Shown one piece after another: positions 45,860 to 53,766 of a DNA stretch of 64,000 bases. The stretch is from Mesobacillus boroniphilus JCM 21738 (GTDB lineage Bacteria; Bacillota; Bacilli; Bacillales; Cytobacillaceae). The stretch lies in assembly GCF_000517385.1 (NCBI RefSeq), contig NZ_BAUW01000008.1, positions 1 through 64,000 of the forward strand, written 5' to 3'. The position numbers and the translations under genes are program-made. Every line of letters begins with the position of its first letter. Positions within the stretch are counted from its first letter, which is position 1. The notes beneath the pieces are model-generated. The model was not told where the DNA came from. It did not search any database and saw only the letters and a list, made by a program, of their open reading frames with translations.

Positions 45860-46653
45860 TTAGTTGCCTGTGAATTTTGGTTTTCTCTTTTCCTTGAAGC
45901 TGCAATGCCTTCTTGATGATCTTCAGTTGATACCATCATTGTCTGTGTGATTCGTTCCTGCTCAAGAATTTCTTCAAGGGTTGCTGTCATTGAATGGTCA
46001 ACCAGCTTCTTGATCATTCCATATGCTCTGGTCGGTCCATTTGCAAGCTGACCGGCAAGCTTCAGTGTTTCTTCCTGTAACTTTGCCACAGGCACGAGGT
46101 AATTGATGACTCCCAGCTGGTATAAACGCTCTGCCGGAATCGGTTCTGCAGTGAATAAGAATTGTTTTGCCAGGTGTGGACCTATCAGTCTTGGAACAAA
46201 ATAGGAACCTCCACCGTCAGAGACGAGGCCAACCTGCGAAAAGCTTAGCGCAAATTTACTGTCATCTGCCGCGATAATTAAGTCACAAGCTAAGGCTAGG
46301 TTAAAACCTGCACCAGCAGCAAAACCATGAACCGCTGCTATGATTGGCTTCTCTGCAGCTTTCATTGCAAGGATACATTCATTCAGCCTGCCGATATGGT
46401 CATAGACGCCTGCTGAGTTTGCCTGGCCCATTGTTTTTACATCGCCGCCAGCACTGAACGATCGTCCAGCGCCGGACAATACGATTACCTTTACCTCCGG
46501 GTCGTTCTGTGCTTCTCTCAATGCATCCGTCAGTTTAAGAATCATTTCGGGACTGAAGGCATTCAAGCTTTCAGGTCTGTTTAAAGTTAAGGACAGCACA
46601 GCTTCATTTTTATTAATGATCAAATGGTCACTCATACTAACATTCGTCAAAGC
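45860..46653 (-). CDS. Enoyl-CoA hydratase/isomerase, one frameshift near the end
   Basis: Crotonase fold: LTLNRPESLNAFSPEMILKL, oxyanion hole AGRSFSAGGDVKTMG and KPIIAAVHGFAAGAGFNLAL, ALSFSQVGLVSDGGGSYFVP. A T is missing near 45888; restoring it ends the protein as AAFKEKRKPKFTGN, the normal crotonase tail, and puts the stop at 45860, 11 bases ahead of the quinone reductase. TTG at 46653 has the best spacing from AAAGG; a GTG at 46659 is the alternative. Similar to PaaG-type hydratases. Confidence 0.91.
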
Positions 46654-46689
46654 GTTCACCCTTTCTCACATTTTAATAGAATCCTAAAC

Positions 46690-47469
46690 TTATTTAATCA
46701 ACCAGCCGCCATCAACGAGAATGTCAGAACCCGTCATGTAAGAAGCTTCCTGTGAAGCGACAAAAGCAATCACATTCGCAATTTCCTCAGGATTCCCAGC
46801 GCGCCTAAGAGCTGTATTTCTTCTGATTGCTTTTACAAATTGGTCATTCTTCATCCCCTCCTCAGTAAGGGGTGTTTCCACAAAACCAGGTGATACTGAA
46901 TTGACCCTGATCCCGTAAGGAGACAATTCCAATGCCATTGCTTTTGTAAAATTGATGACACCAGCCTTGGCCGCACTATAATGGGGGATATGGGCACCTG
47001 CCTGGTGTCCGGATAAACTGGCTACATTCACGATCGAACGGTTTTGGGACAAATCTTCTTCCAGCTCTGCACTATTTGCCATGAGTTTTCCGAGTGTTTT
47101 CGAGACCAGGAAAACACTTTTTAAATTCGTATTTTGTACAAAGTCCCAATCGCTTGCTGTGGTGTCCATGATTTTTGAGTGGACCGAACCGCCTGCATTA
47201 TTGACAAGGACATGCAACTCGCCAAATTGCTCCTCAACGTATTGTGCTAACTCCCTGACATCTTCTTCATCTGTTACGTCAGCTGAAAAGATTTCTGCTC
47301 TGGGAAGCTTATAGCATTCATTTATTTCCAATGCTGCTCGCTCAAGCTTGGATTTCGTCCGTCCGACCATTATCACCTTTGCTCCTTCACTGGCAAACCG
47401 GGCAGCGGCTGCTTTCCCGATTCCGCTCCCTGCTCCTGTAACAAGAACCACTGATTCTGCAAACCTCAA
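46690..47469 (-). CDS. Short-chain dehydrogenase/reductase
   Basis: 259 residues from TTG at 47469, 8 bases after GGAGG; a GTG at 47478 overlaps the ribosome site. VVLVTGAGSGIGKAAAARFA, LVNNAGGSVHS, Ser in IVNVASLSGHQAGA, PHYSAAKAGVINFTKAMALE, C-terminal SYMTGSDILVDGGWLIK. Glucose/3-hydroxyacyl-CoA dehydrogenase-like. Part of the 42-48 kb unit. Confidence 0.92.
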   Translation of the reverse strand: MRFAESVVLVTGAGSGIGKAAAARFASEGAKVIMVGRTKSKLERAALEINECYKLPRAEIFSADVTDEEDVRELAQYVEEQFGELHVLVNNAGGSVHSKIMDTTASDWDFVQNTNLKSVFLVSKTLGKLMANSAELEEDLSQNRSIVNVASLSGHQAGAHIPHYSAAKAGVINFTKAMALELSPYGIRVNSVSPGFVETPLTEEGMKNDQFVKAIRRNTALRRAGNPEEIANVIAFVASQEASYMTGSDILVDGGWLIK

Positions 47470-47508
47470 CTCTTGCACCTCCTATTTATAAACGGAATAT
47501 TCAGTTTT

Positions 47509-47913
47509 TTAAGCGGGCAATAAATAGCTTTTCAGTCCTTCTTTCAGCAATTCTGGCAGAACATCACTCTTTTGATTTACAAAATCATAATACACAACGA
47601 TTGCGTTTCCCTTTGCAATTAGCTGCTGTGTTTGCGAGCAAATAATATCATGCTCAAGCTGAAAGCTTTTTGAGCCGATTCTTGATACATAAGTTTTTAC
47701 CGTTAATAACTGGTCAAAATATCCCTGGCTGACGAAATCACATTTAGTGGAAGCTAAAATGAATTTCCAGTCATTCAATTCCATGCTGTAGCCTAGAGAC
47801 TCGAAAAAACGGATCCTTGCCTCCTCCAGATAAACAAAATAACTGGTATTGTTAATAATATGGCCGAGTGCGTCCGTCTCGCCGAATCGAGCCTGAACCT
47901 GGATTTCCTACAT
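47509..47913 (-). CDS. Acyl-CoA thioesterase (4HBT), TAG at codon 2
   Basis: Hot-dog thioesterase; open region QARFGETDALGHIINNTSYF to the end KEGLKSYLLPA, 134 codons. The ribosome site AAAGGAG lies seven bases before an ATG (47911-47913) that is followed at once by TAG (47908-47910), then EIQVQARFGETDALG in the same frame. The first internal ATG would remove the catalytic Asp/His region. So the gene is dead, or codon 2 is a base error (AAG to TAG would be usual), or a non-standard start is used. Confidence 0.8.
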
Positions 47914-47962
47914 TATATCGCTCCTTTACTTTCTACTTTATAAAATTAAAGTAAATTGTTCG

Positions 47963-47982
47963 TACTAACCGGTTGGTATGTA
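47963..47982. promoter_or_regulatory. TetR-type operator, site C
   Basis: TACTAACCGGTTGGTATGTA with central ACCGGT palindrome, 50 bases ahead of the thioesterase start and next to the TetR gene's 3' end. Confidence 0.8.
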
Positions 47983-48033
47983 ATTGGTATAGAAAGAGGC
48001 TTGGCTCTAACAAGCCTCTCCCTACATTATTCT

Positions 48034-48597
48034 TCAATTGACTTCGATTCCCTTCAGGATCATTTCGACAAAAATCTCTGCCACTTCCCGGTCTGATATC
48101 TTCCCTTGAGGATTAAACCACTGGTAGCTCCAGTTGGCAGCACCCAGTATACCAAAGGTAACAATAACGGGATTCAAATCCCTTCGAAATTCGCCGCTAT
48201 TGATTCCTTCATGAATCAGTCTTTCAACGTTCATCCTGAATTGATCCCGCTTTGCGACAATCTGGGAAAGCCTGTCATCACTTAGGTGACGCATTTCCCT
48301 GAAAAAGATTTTTGCGGATGCACCTTTGGATTTAATGCTGCTGATCAGCATATATACGATATCGAACAATTTTTGCTTGCTTGTTGACTGTTCTGTGAGA
48401 ATTTCTTCCTGACGTCCTAATAACTCGTCAATATATCTCAGGTGTATATCCATCAGTAATTCTTCTTTGCTGGAAAAGTAATAATAAAACGAACCTTTGG
48501 TCACCCCGAGTGAGTCAACAATATCCTGGATCGATGTCTCGCTGAAGCCTTTTTTCTCAAATAATTTTATGCTGTGTGCTGTAATTTTTTCTTTCAC
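48034..48597 (-). CDS. TetR-family transcriptional regulator
   Basis: 187 residues, GTG at 48597 behind GAGGAC. The N-terminal helix-turn-helix is clear: SIKLFEKKGFSETSIQDIVD then LGVTKGSFYYYFSSKEELLM. The C-terminal ligand domain resembles FadR/YsiA-type regulators of fatty-acid degradation (REMRHLSDDRLSQIVAKRD). It sits in the middle of the acyl-CoA genes and is the natural candidate to bind the four operator sites and to release on an acyl-CoA. Confidence 0.92.
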   Translation of the reverse strand: MKEKITAHSIKLFEKKGFSETSIQDIVDSLGVTKGSFYYYFSSKEELLMDIHLRYIDELLGRQEEILTEQSTSKQKLFDIVYMLISSIKSKGASAKIFFREMRHLSDDRLSQIVAKRDQFRMNVERLIHEGINSGEFRRDLNPVIVTFGILGAANWSYQWFNPQGKISDREVAEIFVEMILKGIEVN

Positions 48598-48668
48598 TTT
48601 GCTGTCCTCGCAATCCTACTAGTCTGCACAGAAATTATACCATATTTTACCCCCTGTCCCATTGAGGA

Positions 48669-48790
48669 ACAAAAAGCGCAAGCGCCTCGTTCAGCCCCGA
48701 CAAGCGCTGGAGGCCGACAAGTGAAGTCGTTCTTTGACTTCATTGGGCGGACCGAAGCGACTCGAGGGGCTAGGCGCTGAAGCTGGATTA
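48669..48790 (+). repeat. Interspersed structured repeat, copy 4 (short form)
   Basis: AAAAAGCGCAAGCGCC to GAAGCTGGATTAAG. It lies between the TetR gene and the end of the acyl-CoA ligase. Confidence 0.9.
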
Positions 48791-48854
48791 AGAAAACCTG
48801 GATAGTTATCCACATTGAAAATATTTTATAATTTCCTATTAAATAAAAAAGTAT

Positions 48855-50467
48855 TTATATACTTTTAACTTCTTCTCTTAATGCTCTGCGCAAAATCTTG
48901 CCCACACTCGTCTTTGGCAGCTGTTCACGGAACTCTACGACGTTCGGAATCTTGTATGCCGCCATATTTTGCCGGCAAAATCCTTGATCTGAGCTTCGTC
49001 CGCTTCTTTACCGGCTTTTAGCACGATGACAGCTTTGACTGCCTCACCACGGTAATCATCCGGTATGCCAATGACAACTGCCTCCTGGACAGCTGGGTGT
49101 TCATACAATACTTCCTCGATATCGCGTGGATAAATATTGTAGCCGCTCGCGATGATCATGTCTTTTTTCCTGTCGACAATGAAGAGATATCCGTCTTCAT
49201 CTACCTTAGCGATATCTCCTGTAAAGAGCCATCCATCCCTCAATGTGTTTGCCGTCTCCTCTGGCATATTCCAGTAGCCCTTCATAACCTGCGGCCCTTT
49301 GATGATTACTTCACCCAGCTCTCCAGCTGGTACTTCTTCTGATCCTGTTGCCAAGTCGACAACTTTGTATTCTGTTGATGGCATGCCGATGCCGACACTA
49401 CCAGGTTTTCTCTCCGCAAAGCTTGGATTGCAATGGGTTGTAGGAGATGCTTCCGACAGGCCATAGCCTTCAAGGATTTTTGAACCAGTTTTTCTTTCAA
49501 ATTCTTTTAACAGCTCTACCGGCATTGGCGCACTGCCGCTGTTGCAAATTTCTATGCTGCCGATTCCATATTCCTCTGCTTTCGGATGGTTCGTGATAGC
49601 GACGTACATCGTTGGCACACCTGGGAACATGGTCGGCTGCTCATTTTTTATCGTATTGAGGACCTCTTCCAGATCAAAGCGCGGCAACAAAATAATCTCT
49701 GCCCCTGTATAAATTGATAGATTCATACAGGCTGTCATCCCAAATACATGGAACAGGGGAATCACCGTCAACGAACGCTCCAATCCAGGTTTGATATCAT
49801 TTTTGAAAAATTCATATGATTGCAGGACATTGGCAAGCAGATTCTGATGGGTCAGCATCGCTCCCTTGGATCTTCCTGTCGTTCCGCCGGTGTACTGAAG
49901 CACAGCGACATCCTCTGCTGGGTCAACATCCACTACGGCTGTCTTGCCGCTGCTTTCTGATAAGAATGCTTCAAATTTTGTATCTGGTGCAAAAGCATGC
50001 TCAGACGGCTGGAGACTGACAACAATGATATTTCTTAGTTTGGTAGAAGCCTGAACACTCTTAACCTTGGCATAGAGCGCATCAAACACGACAATCGTTT
50101 CCGCGCATGAATCATTGAGGATATATTCAAGCTCACGTTCAACAGACATTGGGTTAACTTGTGTGACAATCCCGCCTGCGGTCAAAATGCCAAAATACGA
50201 AATGACATATTGAGGACAGTTCGGAAGCATGATGGCAATCCTGTCTCCAGCCTCGACTCCTCTGTTTTGAAGTGCTGAGGCAAAATGTGTCACAGTCTGG
50301 GACAATTGTTCATAGGTAACTTTCCTGCCATAGAAGGATAATGCATTGTTTTGAGGATACTTCTCAGCTGATTCTCGAAGCATTTGCGGTAAAGATTTTT
50401 CAGGAATAGTGATAGTGGATGCAATGGAGTCAGGATACTTGGAAAGCCAGACATTTTTCTCGCTCAT
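48855..50467 (-). CDS. Long-chain acyl-CoA ligase, one frameshift near the end
   Basis: ATG at 50467 behind [28 protein letters not shown] (P-loop), [60 protein letters not shown] missing A near 48972 shifts the tail; restored, it reads [20 protein letters not shown] then [16 protein letters not shown] with the catalytic Lys, giving 537 residues. LcfA-like. The second ligase of this region, with its own promoter. Confidence 0.93.
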
Positions 50468-50509
50468 TTAATTTCCCCCATTCAAAATTTAACGTAATTG
50501 TATATGGCT

Positions 50510-51419
50510 AAAATGTCAGTCCACCGCCGTCGACTGACAAAGTGGCACCAGTAATAAAGGAAGCTTCATCAGAGGCTAATAAGAAAAGCGCAAGCGCTTG
50601 GTCAGCCCCGACAAGCGTTGGAGGGCCGACCGGTGAAGTCGCTCTTTGACTTCATCGGGCGGATCGAAACGTCTCGAGGGGCTAGGCGCTGGAGCTAGAC
50701 ACTAATCTAAGTAAAAAGTTTTATACTTTCTTATAAGAGAACAAGACCGCATTTGCGACCTCCTCAGGTGTTCCGATTCGTCCTAAAGCATTGGCCCTTG
50801 AAATAATCGGCCATTTTCGCTCATCATTTTTCCACCCGTCGATAATTTGCGTGTCGATAACACCCGGGGCGATTGCATTTACACGGATATGGTCTCTGCC
50901 GTATTCTAACGCGGCATTTTTGGTCAGCAGGATGACGCCGGCCTTGGATGCGTTGTAAGCGGCAAGATATTTTTGCCCTTTTATTCCAAGCAGACTAGAG
51001 GTGTTGATGATCGCTCCACCGCCGGTCTTTTTCATCTCGGGAACAGCATATTTAATGCCGAGGAATACCCCTTTAAGGTTAATGTCAATGATCCTGTCCC
51101 AATCTTCTTCCTCGAGATCAACACTCTTAACATCTGGATTTCCTATCCCTGCGTTATTAAAGAGAATATCCAGCTTCCCATAGGTTTCAACAGTTGCCGA
51201 AACGAGTCCTTTCACCTGTTTGGAATCGCTTACATTTGTTTCGATAAAAAGGGCATTCCCTCCTTGTTGTTCAATTAGCTGGGCTGTCTCTCTCCCACCT
51301 TCACAATTCACGTCCGCGAATCACCAGCTGAGCTCCTTCAGCGGCAAAGCGCAGTGCGGCTGCCCGGCTATCCCGCTGCCACCGCCAGTAATGATTGCCG
51401 TCTTGTTTTCTAATCTCAT
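50510..51419 (-). pseudogene. Short-chain dehydrogenase split by a repeat insertion
   Basis: ATG at 51419 begins MRLENKTAIITGGGSGI; two one-base slips near 51372 and 51315 join [15 protein letters not shown] and [17 protein letters not shown]. The body has [15 protein letters not shown], Ser in [12 protein letters not shown] and Y-x-x-x-K in [14 protein letters not shown]. At EEVANAVLF the frame enters repeat copy 5 and stops within it. On the other side, 50510-50577 encodes LASDEASFITGATLSVDGGG and the stop, the exact expected C-terminus. So a repeat of about 155 bases lies inside an otherwise complete gene. Confidence 0.92.
50578..50732 (+). repeat. Interspersed structured repeat, copy 5 (long form), inside an SDR gene
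   Basis: AATAAGAAAAGCGCAAGCGC to TTATACTTTCT, the same ends as copy 2. Because the interrupted gene is known, this copy defines the element's borders to within a few bases. Confidence 0.9.
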
Positions 51420-51440
51420 TATATTCCCCCTAAGGCTATC

Positions 51441-51460
51441 TACTAACCGGTCGGTATGTA
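51441..51460. promoter_or_regulatory. TetR-type operator, site D
   Basis: TACTAACCGGTCGGTATGTA, 22 bases ahead of the interrupted SDR start. It differs from site C by one base. Confidence 0.8.
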
Positions 51461-51531
51461 CAATTAACTTTATTATAACGTTTATATTGAAATATTCAAC
51501 TATTAGTCTAAATATTCTAAATATATAAGAA

Positions 51532-51557
51532 AAAGCCCTAAAGAAACTTAGGGCTTT
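51532..51557 (-). terminator. Terminator of the methyltransferase gene
   Basis: AAAGCCCTA and TAGGGCTTT around an eight-base loop; minus-strand T-run. Confidence 0.85.
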
Positions 51558-51563
51558 AGCAGT

Positions 51564-52343
51564 TTAGAGCTTAATCTTAACTGCTCTTGTTGCTACAAAG
51601 CATTTAATATACTCATCAAGTGGCCTTCTGCCGCCAAAATCGTCTTCATATAAACCAGCAATGACCAGACCTGCATTAACTTGACCCTGGATCTGATCCT
51701 CTAATGTATGGCCGAATTCAATCGTTTGATCAGAGTTCATATACTCTTCCTTTTCTTCATCTGTCAGATTATCAAGAGACGACGTAGGAATCTTATTTTT
51801 CACCACAAGGTTCCCTTTCATGTCCTCTTCATCATCGAAAATAAATAAGAGAGGATTTGTAAATCCGGATATTAGCGTCCCTTTGTCTTTCAATACTCTT
51901 GATGCTTCATTCCAGACTTGCTGGAGATTTTCGACGAATAAATTGGCCACTGGATGGATGATCAAGTCAAATTGCTCATCACTGAAGGCTGAAAGGTCTG
52001 TCATGCTGCATTGTAATGTACTTAAATTGAGTCCATCTCTTTTCGCAACAAACTCATCTTGTTCCAACTGTTTTTTTGAAATATCAACAACCGTAACATC
52101 AGCTCCTGCTGCAGCCAGAACAGGACCCTGCTGTCCGCCGCCTGAAGCAAGACAAAGAACTTTCAATCCTGCCAGTGATTGTGGAAACCAGCTTCTAGGA
52201 ACTGGTTTTCCAGTCGTAACCGTAATTTCCCACTCTCCCGCTTTGCTTTTGTCAATTACTTCTCTTGAAACAGCCTTAGTATAAACTGCTTCACTTTCAA
52301 CCTTCTTGTCCCATGCAAGACTATTTTGTTTAACAGCATCCAT
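51564..52343 (-). CDS. Class I SAM-dependent methyltransferase
   Basis: 259 residues from ATG at 52343 behind AGGGTG; a GTG at 52352 is also possible. SAM motif LKVLCLASGGGQQGPVLAAA near residue 62, acidic turn DVTVVDISKKQLEQDEFVAK, and DLIIHPVANLFVENLQQVW. Of the UbiE/YcgJ type; target unknown. It stands alone with its own terminator. Confidence 0.9.
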   Translation of the reverse strand: MDAVKQNSLAWDKKVESEAVYTKAVSREVIDKSKAGEWEITVTTGKPVPRSWFPQSLAGLKVLCLASGGGQQGPVLAAAGADVTVVDISKKQLEQDEFVAKRDGLNLSTLQCSMTDLSAFSDEQFDLIIHPVANLFVENLQQVWNEASRVLKDKGTLISGFTNPLLFIFDDEEDMKGNLVVKNKIPTSSLDNLTDEEKEEYMNSDQTIEFGHTLEDQIQGQVNAGLVIAGLYEDDFGGRRPLDEYIKCFVATRAVKIKL

Positions 52344-52489
52344 TGTATTCACCCTAACTCTCTTAATCGATTATTTTTAAATAGCAGCATATATAAAAAT
52401 GGTAATCTATCATAATTATCTTGATGGTATATAGCCATTCATTATTTCCAATTGTAACCAAAAATGAAGTTGATGACAAGAAGTTAAAA

Positions 52490-52518
52490 AAGCACTGGCA
52501 ATTATGCCAATGCTTTTC
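52490..52518 (-). terminator. Terminator of the DUF3900 gene
   Basis: AAGCACTGGCA and TGCCAATGCTT form a stem with one mismatch around ATTA; minus-strand T-run. Confidence 0.75.
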
Positions 52519-52561
52519 TGTGTATTTAGAAATACAAAGTGCCTTGCTATTATGAGATAGG

Positions 52562-53623
52562 TCAGCTCTTTTGCCTGATTCTTTCAACTACAGTACCGAT
52601 TTCATCCGGTTTTGCAAATTCGACTGGGGAAAAGCCTTTTTCGAAGGTAATGGTGTCGGCTTCGATCATGATCACATACTTTCCATTAACCTTTGCCAGG
52701 TGGATGCTGTCACCGTAATCAGCCAGCAACCCTTTTACCGAAATGTGGTCAAGCTTCATTTTCAGCTCAAGCTCAGGGGTATGTTCAATAAGCTGTGCAG
52801 CCGCTTCAATGACCTGCTCGGGTTCGAAGCGTTCCTGGAGCTCGCGTTTTTCGCTGGCAGCCCAAATTTCCATTGCGTTCTCCAGCTGCTCCCGTTCTTC
52901 ACTTTCTGGCTCAAAGGTTTCTTCCATATGCCCGCGGACCATCTCTATGACCTGAGTCTTAACGATTTCTGGCATTGACTGGCCATACTCTACATATTTA
53001 AGGAAGTCCTCAAAATAACGTGCATGTGAGGACTGGTTGATTTTCAGTTCATTATCCTGAATCATTCCCTCTTCTGGCATATAGGGATACTGTATTGATT
53101 TCATGTTCTTAGTCGTTATCGCCATTTCCACCTGCCGAATCAATGTCGATTCATCGGAAATAGATGCAACCTTTGGTTCAAAATCACATTTAAGGATGAA
53201 CACAAATGCATCATCAAAAAACTTGCGTAGCTTTGCTCTTGCTACAATGAAAGCCCCACCTCTTACTGCGCTGGTATCTAAGTAAGCAATGGCGAATTTT
53301 TCACTCTCTTGCTGGAAGTCTTCCTTTGATTCCGCAAAACGGACACGATGGAATAGGTTGTAGTTTGGGTTGGATGTTAAATCATGGCCTTCTTCAACGA
53401 TGAAATTGCCGAGCTTGGTAGGAACTTCATCTGTTTTTGGATGGCGATCTACCTTGCGCTTAACGATTTTTGCGAACTCGCCATCAAGAAAATCCTTTAA
53501 ATGACTAGATTCATATTCTTCCTCATTCAATGTCTGGAAATGCTTATATCTTTTATCAGCCTGCTCGCCTTTGCCTTCTACCTGTACAACATAAAATGAT
53601 AAATATTGAACTTCAAATTCCAT
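52562..53623 (-). CDS. DUF3900 family protein
   Basis: 353 residues, ATG at 53623 behind GGGAG. Soluble, acidic, no motif of known chemistry. The N-terminal pattern EFEVQYLSFYVVQVEGKGEQ and VPTKLGNFIVEEGHDLTSNP matches DUF3900 as I remember it; the later YLDTSAVRGGAFIVARAKLR resembles nucleoid-associated NdpA/YejK proteins. A nucleoid or phage-defence role is only a guess. It lies upstream of neither operon neighbour. Confidence 0.75.
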   Translation of the reverse strand: MEFEVQYLSFYVVQVEGKGEQADKRYKHFQTLNEEEYESSHLKDFLDGEFAKIVKRKVDRHPKTDEVPTKLGNFIVEEGHDLTSNPNYNLFHRVRFAESKEDFQQESEKFAIAYLDTSAVRGGAFIVARAKLRKFFDDAFVFILKCDFEPKVASISDESTLIRQVEMAITTKNMKSIQYPYMPEEGMIQDNELKINQSSHARYFEDFLKYVEYGQSMPEIVKTQVIEMVRGHMEETFEPESEEREQLENAMEIWAASEKRELQERFEPEQVIEAAAQLIEHTPELELKMKLDHISVKGLLADYGDSIHLAKVNGKYVIMIEADTITFEKGFSPVEFAKPDEIGTVVERIRQKS

Positions 53624-53766
53624 GTTAAAACTCCCTGCTGACGTATGTCTTTGTTCTTCCCTGTATATGAGCAGTCCACCAAACCAATTAGCCGATACCT
53701 CTGGTTATGGAGGCTGCTGAATAATCGAGAAAACAGCACCTATTTCAAGATGCTGTATTTCTCAGT

